From assembly GCA_947462335.1 (NCBI GenBank), contig OX381716.1:4398438-4462437 (forward strand): a DNA stretch of 64,000 nt, written 5' to 3'. Source of the stretch: Harmothoe impar (lineage: Eukaryota; Annelida; Polychaeta; Phyllodocida; Polynoidae). This document shows, in pieces, positions 23,546 to 34,959 of the stretch (position 1 is its first letter; the number at the start of each line of letters is the position of its first letter). A program made the translations under genes and the position numbers. The notes beneath the pieces were generated by a model that had not been told where the DNA came from, searched no databases, and was given only the letters and a program-made list of their open reading frames with translations.

Positions 23546-23989
23546 TTATTTTCTTAAAATGAGGAAAAGGTGTTGTGTGTGTTCGCCGTGGGAGGACAGG
23601 ACGCCATTACCTGGACATGTGGCCCGGGGGTCCCCCTTACATCCACAACTCCAGCACCAGTCTCCACCTCCAGGCTACAGGCCATGAAACACTCCTCACC
23701 TGCTTCAAGCTGTCAATTTAGCCCAAGCAGATCAGCCCAAGCAGATCCCAGTTCATGAAATATAATCATTTGCTTGAGAATCCAAGCAGATGGCTGATCA
23801 AAACAGCCATCTGCTTGACTTTTCAAACAGAAGCCCCAGCAGTGCAGGTACTTTCAATTTTGTTCCCCACATATCTCCACTAATAAGGGAAATTGAGCTT
23901 TAAAATATTAGATATGGGACCTTTATGGGCTACCCTACCTGTAGGTATTTTTAGTTTCAGCCAGGGAAAAAATTACGTCAGTGCTAATT

Positions 23990-24375
23990 CCGGACATTTT
24001 GCGGTATCTTCGCGAGACTTCGTACAGGCAGGGTTCGAGATACTCTCGTTCCCAAATCCTTCCGAAGGAAGGCTCTGGTAGCTGCCAAATGTTGGGATTT
24101 TGCTGGGTCTGGGCAACCCCTGCTGGTAGCTTGGAACCAGCGAACAGGAACAGGAAATGGAACCAGAAAGGCTGATGGTAAATCTACCTAAAACTACCAC
24201 CATACATTCTGGTTCCATTTCTTGTTCCTGTTCGCTGGTTCCAGCCTATCAGCAGGGGTTGCCCAGACCCAGCAAACTCCAAAGTTCAAGGTCATTTGGC
24301 TGTCCCCAGAGCCTTCCTTCGGAAGGATTTGGGGACGAGAGTAGGTCCGAGACTGCAAGTCTCAAGGATACCCCA
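23990..24375. mobile_element. Long imperfect inverted-repeat element, copy 1
   Basis: The left arm ('ctctcgttcccaaatccttc', 'gaaggaaggctc', 'gggcaacccctgctg', 'cttggaaccagcgaacagga') is mirrored by the right arm around a centre near 24,180. The whole unit could fold into a roughly 380-nt hairpin. A second copy is at 58,255-58,580. There is no gene inside. Confidence 0.7.
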
Positions 24376-24389
24376 GTCAGTCCAGGCAA

Positions 24390-24650
24390 TACATAAACAA
24401 AGGTTCATACATGGAGTTCCCCACTGAGGGCTATTTACGATGCAATGTCGAGTGAAAATATAACCCTCAGTGAGGAGCTAGTCAGTAACCCAACCCGGCC
24501 AAGTTGTGCAAGCAAATGACGTCGTGGGTTCAGTGCTCCTCTGATGATTTCAAAGGGTGTGAAATGCAGGTTATTTAACAAGGAAGGGTGTGTGAAATAC
24601 AGTCTACCTTGGTTAAGTCAATGGGACTGCTGTATTTACCATGAAATAAT
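24390..24650. repeat. 'caaaggttcacgag' dispersed family, copy 2
   Basis: It shares 'aaacaaaggttca', 'ttccccactgagggctattt' and 'ccttggttaagtcaatggg' in the same order as 7,190-7,560. Confidence 0.6.
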
Positions 24651-24749
24651 GGTACATGCACTCAAAATGTAAGCTTGTATCCAGACTCTTCCAAGTGACG
24701 GTCATAAAATAAACGAGTCAGAAACTTGTCTAAGTGACAAGGAAGCGGG

Positions 24750-25200
24750 TCTTCTAGCTGGAGATAGAAGACCCACTTGGCCCCAACTTGTAAAATATGG
24801 CAGAGACGGTATCAATATCAATGGATGTTGGCATTTGTCTATATATATGTATATATTGTAGAGGGCAGGAGAGGGGTCTCCCCGTCGGGCACCCCTGCCG
24901 CTGCACTCTCGGACGAGATGGTTCGGCCCGAGAGCCGTCTCAGATCGCTGTCCGGATGGGTCCACCTCGGATGCTGGGGGCAGGGTATATAAAGGGACGC
25001 ACCCCGATAGTCGGACAGTTGTTGATGATCTATGTTGATAAAGGATCTATTCGGAAACCGCAAGGCTGGCTGTTGTGTCTTCCATAATATGCACATAATA
25101 TCTTTACTATATATATATATACACACACATATATATAGACTAATGCCAACGTCAATTGATACCGTCTACATGTCCTGGGGTCAGTGGGAAGTACTTTCAA
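24750..25200. repeat. Imperfect long inverted repeat with internal direct sequence
   Basis: The arm at about 24,770-24,850 ('acggtatcaatatcaatgga', 'tgttggcatttgtctatata') is mirrored at about 25,108-25,190 ('tatagactaatgccaacgtc', 'attgataccgtctacatg'). This is probably another MITE; no target duplication is evident. Confidence 0.5.
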
Positions 25201-25439
25201 CTTGCTCATGTGGCCGCAAATAGCCCTAAAGGTAGTAGGTCTGAATTGAACGAGTACCTTAAGGAAGTGTATCTTTGAAGTTATTATATGTCTATTATAT
25301 AGCCTGGGGTCTACTCTGTATGTAGCTGTCAGAGACCCTGTCACATCTTCATTACTGCTGCAAACATCTGGATTTATCCAAACCAGGCACTCAGTAAAAA
25401 GGTGTACTTGCTTCCCCAGGCCAGGCCTGGTTCGGTTTA

Positions 25440-25534
25440 ACCCTTTGGGGGCAGCACAGTGCTTTAAAGTGGCATAATTACCAAGTGTATCCCACTCCCA
25501 ATTCTAGTACTGTTCTAGTCTACTACGTAGTTAA
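25440..25534. repeat. Dispersed 'aagtggcataat' repeat, left part
   Basis: This is the left part of a dispersed repeat ('tttaaagtggcataat', 'tatcccactcccaattct', 'actgttctagtctac'). It continues at 25,829-25,860 after the inserted MITE. Related sequence lies at about 26,100-26,170 (inverted) and 59,175-59,282. Confidence 0.6.
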
Positions 25535-25828
25535 GGGACTGTTCATTTATTATTTACAGGGGGGATGGCGGGTTTGGGGGGGGGGGCGTAAAAAATTCAG
25601 ACCGCTCTGGAGGGGGGGGGGGTAGAAATTTAAGCCCCCTTTTAGCAAAAAAGCCGGCGCTTTACTGTAGTTCAAAGGGGGATGGGACGAAGAAATTTCG
25701 CCGCCTTTGGCAAGGGGGGGACCCGTAACATTCCACGCGCTCTCGAGGGGGGGGGGCGTAAAAATTTCACCCCTCCACGCGAAATCTCACCACCCCCCCC
25801 CCCCTGTAATTAATAAATGAACACTCCC
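25535..25828. mobile_element. MITE with TAA target duplication, nested in an older repeat
   Basis: The ends GGGACTGTTCATTTATTA and the inverse of GGGAGTGTTCATTTATTA bound 294 bp of G/C-tract-rich DNA. TAA flanks both sides (25,532-25,534 and 25,829-25,831). The copy of the host repeat at about 59,238-59,270 reads straight through the site ('ggttaagtgcgattggtgag'). It therefore serves as an unoccupied site and confirms the borders. PIF/Harbinger-like by target site. Confidence 0.8.
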
Positions 25829-26009
25829 TAAGTGTGAGTGGTGAGAATGCCCCTTTAACATAGGACAATAATGTTGTCAATAAAAGATCATTATTTTTAT
25901 ATTTAATGCATTAAACCCGACATCATCATGCTAAGGCTGTGTCTCATGAGTTTGGGCCAATATGAACAATTTTGATAAGATATAAATGGACTGAAAAGGT
26001 TAATGGATG

Positions 26010-26500
26010 TTCATTCAGTTACTCACCGGGGCTGCATTGGTGCATCATGACGACAAATGTCATCTTAAATATTCTCGAGAAGGCCCCTTTAAGGACAACA
26101 TGTCCCTAATAGACTAGAACAGAACTAGGATTGTGAGTGGGATATGCTCAGTGATTATGCCACTTTAAAGGGTTAAAGGTTTTAAAGGTATCAAAGACCA
26201 GTAACTGTGTCGTTGACCCCCCGACCTGCTGCATGCATACAATGGGGGCCACGGGCGGCTGGGTCAGAATCCCGTAATCTGCAATTAACCATTTGAGGAC
26301 GGATGTTGCTGTTAAAATGATGACATTTGTCTGCATGATGCACCAATGCAGCCCCGGCGAGTAACTCACCGATGCTGCATCGGTGATGACCCTATGGGAG
26401 TGTCTCAACATGGTAGTGTCAGCATGATGCTTGAATGCAGCCCTGGTACTAGCACATAATGACAAGGTGCATTAAAGCATTATGTCGTCCTTAAGGCTTC
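26010..26500. repeat. 'GCAGCCCTGGCGAGTAACTC' palindromic repeat family, cluster
   Basis: Alternating orientations of a unit containing 'gcatgatgcttgaatgcagc', 'cctggcgagtaactcgcc' and 'gctgcattggtgcatcatg', mixed with 'ggttaa...gcatgatgccgtcc' segments. Further clusters lie at 28,840-29,050, 37,980-38,440, 39,255-39,660, 46,010-46,560 and 56,490-56,670. Confidence 0.7.
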
Positions 26501-26650
26501 ATGCCTTCAAACTACGGTTTACATGCCAGACAACTACGTGAAACTATTTATAAGATTCACTGTGGGGCCCGCGGGCAGGTGTTTGTGTGTCTGCATTTTG
26601 TTGTGTTTCGTTTTTTTAGGGGAGTCTATCAGGCAGATTCAATACTAGTA

Positions 26651-26817
26651 CAGCCAAAAATATTTTTCTCATTTCAAGGAATTAAGATAAATAAACTCGA
26701 CTGGCCGAAAAATGACTAGTTTTTCAAGAAAAAAATATTTTCTTAAAACTAGTCATTTGTCCACCAGTTGAGTTTATTTATCTTAGTTTCTTGAGATGAA
26801 AAAAATATTTTTGGCTG
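26651..26817. mobile_element. Near-complete palindromic hairpin element (167 bp)
   Basis: The ends CAGCCAAAAATATTTTT and their inverse enclose arms ('aagataaataaactcgactg' / 'cagttgagtttatttatctt'), with a nested palindrome 'aaatgactagttttt' / 'aaaactagtcattt' at the centre. Essentially the whole unit can fold back on itself. It is a foldback-type MITE. Confidence 0.75.
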
Positions 26818-27439
26818 TGAGATTATTAAGAGTGTAGGAAAGTTTCTCTAAAGTATGCTGGGCAGGGATTCTCACGAGAGGGAGTACAGTCTTGAGGAGG
26901 AGGGGTGCTTAGAATGCTTTACACCTCTCAGAGAGTCTGATAACAGTACGGCACACTGACAACATGACCACATACCTGACCACTTTGGTTCCTGTGGAGA
27001 CCAAAATCAGAAATGATGCAATCAGGGACAACTCCAGCATCATACACATTATGAACACTTTAGAAGATAGAGCAAACTCTGTTTTATTTTAAAAAAAAAA
27101 GGTGTGTAAAAGAGCCCGAATTCCAAAATACCAAGACAGAAGGAATCTCCAAACTGAACCCATGCTGGCCCCGTCTCGTAGTGCCAAACTATGAGAGATC
27201 AATCTCACAGAGCACATGCATCTAAAGGGGCCCCATTCACGGGAATGCACTAGACAGTGATATACATAAAATCAAAACTTATAATGCCTTCACAAACTTT
27301 CATAAAACAAGTAATTGAAGTTTAAAGAGCAGCTGCTACTCCCAGGTTTGAGTTTAATCCTCACCAACGTGTATTCATCATGCACCTCCCTGATATACTC
27401 TGATATTTTCTGCACAGGATAATAAACACTTTTATTTTT
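26818..27439. other. Unassigned intergenic sequence
   Basis: No gene or repeat that I recognise. Confidence 0.4.
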
Positions 27440-27815
27440 TATGGAATACTGCAGTGCCATTGATTTAACCAAAGATCCCGGTATTTCACCCCCCCGTGAA
27501 ATGACCCATGTCCGTATTTCACGGCCTTGTGACGTCATCAAAATGGTGGTTTGTTTACATTTGAACGACGTAGAAGAAGACTAGTTTAAGCCCTCCACCC
27601 CCTAGAGCCCCTAATAATTTAATTTGAATCAAAAAAGGTAAAAAATAAACACAAAGGAACACTCGTTTTAGTCTTTTGACTGGGTTATTTCACTTGTTGA
27701 CTGTCAGGCAGCATTTCACTCGGCCTACGGCCTCGTGAAATACGGCCTGACAGTCAACCTATGAAATAACCCAGCAAACAGACTTAAACTCGTGAACCTT
27801 TGTCTCATCTCATCA
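27440..27815. repeat. 'caaaggttcacgag' dispersed family, copy 3 (inverted)
   Basis: It carries 'cgtgaaatgacccatgtccg', 'tttcactcggcctacggcct' and 'actcgtgaacctttgtctc'. The motif order is opposite to copy 1, and the internal sequence is shared with 63,620-63,920 ('gtttacatttg', 'aaaggaacactcgttt'). Confidence 0.6.
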
Positions 27816-28268
27816 TATTATCAAAAATGTCTGTCTTCTAATAGATATAGGTTTGATTAAAGTTGTGTTCAGTCTGGTGTTATAGGTTTAGAAAAACGGT
27901 AAACAAAGAGAGAACATGGGGTTCAGGGTGTGTGTGGGGGGGGGGGGGGGGGGGTTGTTTAAGGTGGCTACAGTAGTAGTCAGGGTATACATGTATTCAC
28001 ACAGTGAGTGATGTCTGTCTGTTTGTCCCGTCACCATGACAACCCCCCCCCCCTGTGTGACGTCACACCCAGGTATCAGACTTGTAGAGGGGGTGTCACG
28101 TGACACCCCTGCATACCCGGACCCTGTACCCTGACCCCCTGTACCCTGTACCCACATCACGCCTAATAGAAACTCGGTTTCAACTCCTACTATTCTGCAT
28201 TTATTTTCCTGCCAGGATAAATAAATGAAATTCAAATCAAATCAACTAAAGCCATAAAAAAAGAAACT

Positions 28269-28541
28269 GGTTTCTCATCACCGCACGCATCATATAATTC
28301 AGGTTTTAAAGAGAACTTCACTTTCTTTGCCAATTTTTCATGAAAAATATGACTGAAATTGATGAGTGGCATAGAAATAACTTACATTTTTCCACTTTAA
28401 AAGATCAATAAATTCTTAACAAGTTAAATGTAAATTTTGGTCATGAAAAACACCATCCAATACATTTTATCCCACTCAAAAAAAACAAAAGAAAAAAGAA
28501 ACTCCCTCGTCATATTTTTCAGTCCTTGGTGATGAGAAACC
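28269..28541. mobile_element. MITE with GGTTTCTCATCACC ends
   Basis: The terminal inverted repeats GGTTTCTCATCACC (28,269) and GGTGATGAGAAACC (to 28,541) enclose AT-rich sequence with 'catgaaaaacac' and 'ttttatcccact'. A diverged copy is at about 34,965-35,245, and one arm is at about 17,830-17,945. No clear target duplication. Confidence 0.65.
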
Positions 28542-28769
28542 CCTTGAGAGGCCTAACACGGACCAACAAGCAGGTGTTTTTTAAACAAATCAATTTTGCT
28601 TTCCCCGGTTTTAGGGACCCATTTGATAGTATTATCCCTAGAATCCTAAATTATTATTTGATAAATTTTAAACAGTACCAACACCCATGTGGCAAAGAAA
28701 GAGGGAAATTTGATTTAAAAAACGCAAACCAAAAAACAACCTTTCTGTTGTAGACAGGCCGGTACCCGT

Positions 28770-29055
28770 ACCAGCAGCCGGGGGGGGGGGGGGGGGGGGG
28801 TGACAGGGTTTGGGGTAACCCGTTAAGGACGCCATGATACCTTATTGTATCATGCCCTTGGTCGGCATGATGCTTGAATGCAGCCCTGGCGAGTAAGTCG
28901 CCAGAGCTGCATTCAAGTATCATGCAGACCCTTCGGGGTTGAGACACTTGTCTTGTGAAGGGTTGGTATGCTGCACCAAAATAGCACTGGCGAGTTACTC
29001 GCTGGGGCTGCATTGGTGCATCATCCTGACAACTGTTTTAGGGACGTGCTTCATT
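28770..29055. repeat. G-tract plus 'GCAGCCCTGG' palindromic repeat cluster
   Basis: A poly-G run (28,781-28,800) is followed by two divergent copies of the 'gcatgatgcttgaatgcagc' / 'ctgcattcaagtatcatg' unit, and a third 'gctgcattggtgcatcat' end. Confidence 0.65.
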
Positions 29056-29212
29056 ATCGCCCACTTTGTAATTAAATCTAACAACGGACCCAGTCCAGTG
29101 CCCAGACCTGCATCAGCCAGGGGCGGGCGTAAGAAAAAAAAAAGGGGGTGGGGAGCATTTGATATTTTTTTGCCAGGTGTCAGAAAAAAGGTGTTTTAAA
29201 AAGAATTGTACT

Positions 29213-29415
29213 CATATATATAAGGATTTAGAAAAACGCTATGGCGGTTGTTACATAATCATAATTATAGTTATAATTAGCCTCCTGCTGTTGGTATTTT
29301 GACTATATCAAGCCAAGCCGGTCAGAGACGGCACCCGGTCAGAGACGGCACCCAGTCAGAGACGGCACCCGGTCAGAGACAAAAACATTGTCCCAAGGTC
29401 GTGAGACACAGCCCT
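29213..29415 (-). repeat. 'GGCTGTGTCTCA' MITE family, inverted copy of 18,349-18,556
   Basis: This is the reverse complement of the 18.35-kb copy, from the AT-rich arm through four 'gtcagagacggcacccg' units to the terminal 'gtgagacacagcc'. Confidence 0.7.
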
Positions 29416-29478
29416 CACTTTTTTACCACATTTCCAAAGCTTTCTGGACACCAATAGCCTATAGGCACAACGCTGGTG

Positions 29479-29832
29479 TCCCTGGGTATTGAAGGCTATA
29501 CTACTCCTTTAGGGATTGTATACATCAACCCCTGGGTATTGAAGGCTATACTACTCCTTTAGGGATTGTATACATCAACCCCTGGGTATTGAAGGCTATA
29601 CTACTCCTTTAGGGATTGTATACATCAACCCCCGGGTATTGAAGGTTATACTACTCCTTTAGGGATTGTATACATCAACCCCTGGGTATTGAAGGTTATA
29701 CTACTCCTTTAGGGATTGTATACATCAACCCCCGGGTATTGAAGGCTATACTACTCCTTTAGGGATTGTATACATCAACCCCTGGGTATTGAAGGCTATA
29801 CTACTCCTTTAGGGATTGAATACATCAACCCC
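29479..29832. repeat. 50-bp tandem repeat, seven copies
   Basis: Seven head-to-tail 50-bp units containing 'cctgggtattgaaggctata' and 'ctactcctttagggattgta' differ at only a few positions. The near identity indicates recent expansion or strong homogenisation. Confidence 0.95.
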
Positions 29833-31461
29833 TTCAGCTGGCACTTCACTACCCGATATGTTGGGAAATTCTCATAAGCCGATCATATGCTGGTCCCCTA
29901 CCTATCCTACATATTGGGGAGACGATCAGATCAGAAATAGGCTGATAGGGTTTGTTTATATTTACATCACATGTTTTATGTATACAGTTGTATTAGGTTT
30001 AGGGATTGCATCATTCAGATCAATAAAAACCAAAACCATTAGATATGGGATGGGATCTAAAATCGACCTGGGTTGCAAACTCGGGACAGAAATCGGGACA
30101 GAAATCGTTTTATATAGCCTTGGCAATTCTATTTTCTACTTGTTTATTTAACATAACCATAAACATTATTTATGAACATAAACCTATGCCAGGGTACCTG
30201 CTTAAGGAATGTATCTGTTATGGCATCTGATATTCGCGAGAATATCCACAATTTTGAATAAAATCGGTTAGTGGAGTCTCACCTATAGAATAGGCACCTG
30301 TCTCGGATTCTTACGTAGTCGTGAGCAGATCTGTAAAGTTCTGGGGTAAAATGGGGGTTGACATCTTGGTTTGTAACTTAGTATGCTAGAAGACAACTAT
30401 CCATAAGTTAGAAATATATCAAAAACTCTTTCTTAAATATTTTGTTGTTGTTGAAATGGGTCACATATGTCCAAAATAAGTTTTATAGATAAAGAACATC
30501 AAGGCCTATACTCTGAGAGAAGTGTATTACCCAGTTTTTGAATCTACTGTGATGGGCTCCTAAGCGTTCTTGGCATCGACACTAAGCCCGCCCCCGGTGG
30601 GTGAAATGCGAACTACCACGACCCCTGCTACCTATACTAAGTCCTATACTAAGTCCTATACTAAGTAGTATACATATAAACGCCGGGGCTCTTATATTAA
30701 CTATGGCGAGATAAATGTATTATCCCAATAATAAATTAATCAATAAACACAACCAACAATAACAAAAGGTGTTCAAGATGACAGAAATAAATTATTTATT
30801 TCTTAAATAAACCGTCACTACAGTTTCTGCCTGGAGGGGCCTTCATAAGGTGACTTATATTAACAATATAGAAAGTTAGCTACTTTGCACTGCTCATGTA
30901 GATACTTGGCAGAACAATATGCAATCCGATCAAATGGCGCATAAACTTGAAACTTAATATCTCAGAAAATAGCTTGGGACACCCTTTTATTCAGATTCCT
31001 TGGAAAGTATATAATACCCTGGTCTTATGGTGAAAACCTGATGAAAATCTAGCTGTTCCTATATGTGAAGCGCTCTACAGGGTTTACACAATACACTGTT
31101 GGTCATCGGCCCTGGCGGTTCCAATTAGATACTACATAACAGGTTATAATCAATATTATGTCCTTCAAGAGCCATTATTACCACAATAAACAATACATAA
31201 CGGATGTACGGCTAAGGACTGTATCATTAGGGTTGTTGTTTATTGTAGTTATAATGGATCTTGAAGGATACAATATTGGTTGTAGCCGTTTGTATAGTAC
31301 ATATAGTTATGTACAGCTAGAGCCGCCAGGTCCGATGGCCAGTAGCCTCTTGCAGGGTTTACAACAGTGCAGGCTGCCACCTGGTGACTGCCACACACAC
31401 TACCAGTTCACTACCAAACCTTATATACATGTCTTTTGCGAGTTTTCACAGAAGCGTCCTA
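29833..31461. other. Intergenic sequence with a decayed MITE arm
   Basis: The stretch 29,833-30,275 starts 'ggcacttcactacccgat' and ends near 'cggttagtggagtctcacc'. These resemble diverged ends of the 31,462-31,626 element. The remaining 1.2 kb shows no gene. Confidence 0.4.
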
Positions 31462-31626
31462 ATGCTGGGACTCCACTACCCGATTTTCTGGTCCATTCTC
31501 ACGAAAGTGTATCTGCCAGATCATGGTAACATATACCCTAAAATAGAAGGTTGTTTACGTCAAGGCATCCGATTTGTGAGAATTGCCCCGATCTGACAAC
31601 AACATCAGGTAGTGGAGTCCCAGCAT
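31462..31626. mobile_element. 165-bp MITE with a perfect 19-bp inverted repeat
   Basis: ATGCTGGGACTCCACTACC at 31,462-31,480 is perfectly mirrored at 31,608-31,626. No coding content; the target duplication is unclear. Confidence 0.7.
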
Positions 31627-31739
31627 ATAAAGACGGCTCATTTAGGATATAAAAGAAAAGGAAGAAGAGATCTGACCAGCCAGACTTTGCTCCTCAGGCC
31701 TTGTACATATGGAAACCAAGTACACATGGAAACCAACCT

Positions 31740-32060
31740 TTTGTTTTTTTTTTCCCCTAAGGGGTGATTTATTTATAACTAGCTATGGGGGGGCTTGGTG
31801 GAACCCCCCCCCCCCCATGCCACCCCCCCCCCCCCAAAAAAAAAAGAAGACATTTCCGCCGCCCCCCACCAATTAGTCAAAAGTCATCTTGACCCCCGCC
31901 CAAGAAGTTCTGATTTGAAAAATTTACCTCCAAAATAAATCACATGCACCTGTGGAATCATGGATGGTCACGAGTATTTAAATCAACTGTATTTAATTTT
32001 GAAGCCCCCCCCCCTCACCCCCCAGCATGAAAGCTTTCCTATCCCCCCCCACTCCCCCCA
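31740..32060. repeat. Low-complexity C-rich and A-rich patch
   Basis: Poly-T, poly-C and poly-A runs at 31,743-31,756, 31,805-31,836 and 32,006-32,054. No gene is supported. Confidence 0.7.
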
Positions 32061-32102
32061 TGGAAGGGTTGTTTTTCATTATGACCCTCCTATATCCACC
32101 TA

Positions 32103-32362
32103 GGCCAAAATAAAAAAAGGTTGGTTTCATGGTCAGAGAAAGCAGGCCCGGGCGGTCGGATTTTTTTGTTTTTTTTTGCAAATTTTCTCATTTATAGGCC
32201 CAGATTTAGGGTTTTTGCTCTAAAATCCTTAATGTCCGATTTACAAACCGTAAAAAATAAAAAGTGGCAAAAAATCTGAGAAAGCCAACAAAAGAGGGGG
32301 ACCCGGCACTGTTTTGCTAGACCCGGTCGGGTGACCGGAAACAACTTTTTTTTTATTTGGCC
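32103..32362. mobile_element. MITE related to the 3,876-4,193 element
   Basis: The ends GGCCAAAATAAAAAAAGGTT and, inverted, GGCCAAATAAAAAAAAAGTT match the GGCC-(A)n ends of the 3.9-kb element. The internal 'ttgctagacccgg' matches inverted 'cctagcaaaac'. The target duplication is not clear. Confidence 0.55.
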
Positions 32363-32450
32363 CAAGCCCCCCACCTCCCCCAGCTGGCAATAAATGACTT
32401 GGCCCTAAACAAGTCTCCATAGCGGCCTTCACCTGGGGTTGTCTCGTTGA

Positions 32451-32802
32451 GGCTGTGTCTCACGAATTTGGGCCAATGTTTTTGTATATGACCGGGTGCC
32501 GTCTATGACCGGGGGCCGTCTATGACCGGGTGCCGTCTATGACCGGCTATCTAAAAAAGTTGTTTAGAGGAATAAAAATATTTAAAAATGATTTTTTTTA
32601 CAATTTAAAAAAATATATATATTTTTTTAATTAAAAAAAAAGTTTATCCCTCCAAACAACTTTTTTAGATAGCCGGTCATAGACGGCACCCGGTAATAGA
32701 CGGCACCCGGTCATAGATGGCACCTGGTCATAGACGGCCCCCGGTCATAGACGCCACCCTGTCATAGACAAACACATTGGCCCAAGTTTGTGAGACACAG
32801 CC
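32451..32802. mobile_element. Complete 352-bp long inverted-repeat MITE with TTGA duplication
   Basis: GGCTGTGTCTCACGAATTTG is mirrored at the right end ('tgtgagacacagcc'). Each arm carries tandem 17-bp 'tatgaccgggtgccgtc' units, then 'gatagccgg' / 'ccggctatc'. The centre is an A/T-only stretch. TTGA lies on both sides (32,447-32,450 and 32,803-32,806). It is the parent of the one-armed copies at 18,349 and 29,213. Confidence 0.8.
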
Positions 32803-33059
32803 TTGACCGTGTGTAGTGTAAGTGACGGTAAGTTATGGTGTTTATCCCGTTCTCCGTCACATGTCGTCTTTAATACACCCACCTCCTGCCCCTCCTACAC
32901 ACAAGTCTTTCTTCTCCCCTTTTTTTTTCTTGTTTCTTTTCTTTTCTTATTGTTTATTTCCAACAAGTTTATATATATGGACGTGAAGTAAAGCCTTAAG
33001 CATGGACCTGTACTATGTACTATCTTCCTTGGTTTAAGGCATCACTTTGCACCATGTGC

Positions 33060-33300
33060 ATGTACAATGCCCGGCGGGGGGGGGAGCACTTGGTGTATTT
33101 TGTACACACATGCATGCGGCTGGGAAGAGTACTTTTGAGCAAAATCACCCCTCACCAAAGGTCACTTTTTGGAGATTTCAACAAAATCACCCAGAAAGGG
33201 GCACATTTTGCAGTTTTCGTCGAAATTCTTCACACCAAGGGTCACTTTTGACTAAAATTCTTACACTAAGGGCGACTCCTCGGGAAAAATTGCCTAGGTC
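33060..33300. repeat. Dispersed 'gcggctgggaag' repeat, copy 1
   Basis: It holds 'gcacttggtgtattttgtac', 'atgcggctgggaagagtact' and iterated 'aaaatcaccc' and 'aagggtcactttt' motifs. The second copy is at 35,430-35,905. Confidence 0.6.
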
Positions 33301-33794
33301 TCGAGGTCGCTATTGACCCACCGAGTCAATCCATTGACCAGAATGGAGAAATGAAACCTGACACCCAGAGCTGAAAAAAAGGAGGGATACAGGAGCCCAG
33401 TGTAGCTTACATAACAGGTTGCTGTAAGAGATGGTAAGATAGGCCACTGTGCCGAGCTAGACTGCACCCAAACCCCTACGTCCCTATACCCTACGTGAGG
33501 CTTTACATCTAACCATAGGCCTTCGGCCTCTGGCGGGTGACCTGACCCACTTGAGCTGACCTACATAAATTGGTCGCGTGACCTGATCTATGACCATATA
33601 AGGCAGACAGCTGGTGTCGCAGAATAGTCCTCGTAGTGCGTTTCCCCATGAGTATGCTACCCGGCAAAGATTCATTGTAACTGTAGTTTAACCACCCCTT
33701 CCAGGACTGTGCTTGGTGAGTGAGCTACCTGACCCCTAGCCCTGCAAAACCTCACTGTCATGGCGGCCCGACTGCTATAGTGCAGCGCACTGCT
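33301..33794. other. Unassigned intergenic sequence
   Basis: No feature is recognised. Confidence 0.4.
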
Positions 33795-34528
33795 TTTTTT
33801 AAAGTGTTTTATTGGGTAAAAGATAACAAATACAAAAGTAGATGCATCATCCTAGCTTAGGCGCATTGCCTTTCTTCCGCTAGGTCCCCTATCATCAGAC
33901 TAGATTAACAGTATATTATGCGTAAATGATGGTATATGGCGTACAAGTTGTAATCAGTTAAATTTTTTGAACAGACAGTTGGTTTCTTGATTTTTCAATC
34001 GTTCTAAAAGATAGTGATGGGATGAGATGAGATGAGGGGATGTGTGTGGCCTAATTACATTGGGAGTCATCCTTTATAACACTACATTTTCACATAAAAC
34101 AGGTTGTATAGTCAGATTTAATTGCAGTTTTAAAATCAGCCAGGCTCTCAATATTGGTGTAAAAGGGTTTCAGTTGATTCCAGCGTATTATAGCTCTATA
34201 AAAACAACTTCTAAGAACAATTGGTTTCAATGATCGAGGTACCTTAAGCCTAATGCCTTGGTTCAGGCGTGTGGGTAGGTTTCTGGAGTCAATAAGTTTC
34301 TTCTGCTCCTTTAACGTAAAGGCATAGAACAATAGATGGATATCCCTTCTTATATTAAGGTACATACATTCACTCTTATTATGTAATTGAACAGTATTGT
34401 ATAGAGGATTAGCCTCTAACTTGACTTTATATATCATTCGTAACGCCTTATTTTGTAAAAACTGGAGTTCTTGAGATTCTCCCACATTGTCTCTGTCCCA
34501 GACGTAGTGGGTGTAGAAGTTTAGGGTC
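33795..34528 (-). mobile_element. 5'-truncated LINE with the C-terminal part of a reverse transcriptase ORF
   Basis: Minus-strand coding sequence runs from about 34,528 to the stop at 34,090 without interruption. It contains 'LQFLQNKALRMIYK', the conserved post-reverse-transcriptase motif of many non-LTR elements, then 'NIRRDIHLLFYAF', 'VPRSLKPIV', 'WNQLKPFY' and the terminal 'CFM'. About 295 bp of 3' UTR follows to 'aaagtgttttattggg' at 33,799. The polymerase core (YADD region) is missing, so this is a dead 5'-truncated insertion. It is the same family as 5,760-6,300. Confidence 0.8.
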
Positions 34529-34959
34529 CAGAAATCACTGGAAATTCAGCCCAAATGTGAGGTTGGTATGATTCGCACTCCCCTGGGCTTAAGAAACGAG
34601 TAATGCCACCCCTCAATTGGTCTAGACATGCCTAAAATTACAATTGTGTAGATTTCACCTCGCCCAATTAAGTCCATAAGTAGCACGAATTATGGCCAAT
34701 CATGGCCCTGTCTTGATTGAGTGTAGAAATGTACATGATTGGTGGACATAAGGATAGCAAGTAGCAAAACCAGTAGAAAAGTGACACTTCTCTCCGTAAG
34801 TCTCAGACAGCCCCGGCGCCCTACTGAGAGTTACAACCCGTATCTAACCCGCTACTGCCCTATACCCTCAGTATAGGGTTGTTGTTGCGGTCAGTGCCTT
34901 AGTTAACCGTGGGGTAGAGAGGGGGCGGGAGGTTTTCCCTCCAATCATCAGGCCACTCA
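34529..34959. other. Unassigned intergenic sequence
   Basis: No feature is recognised. Confidence 0.4.
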
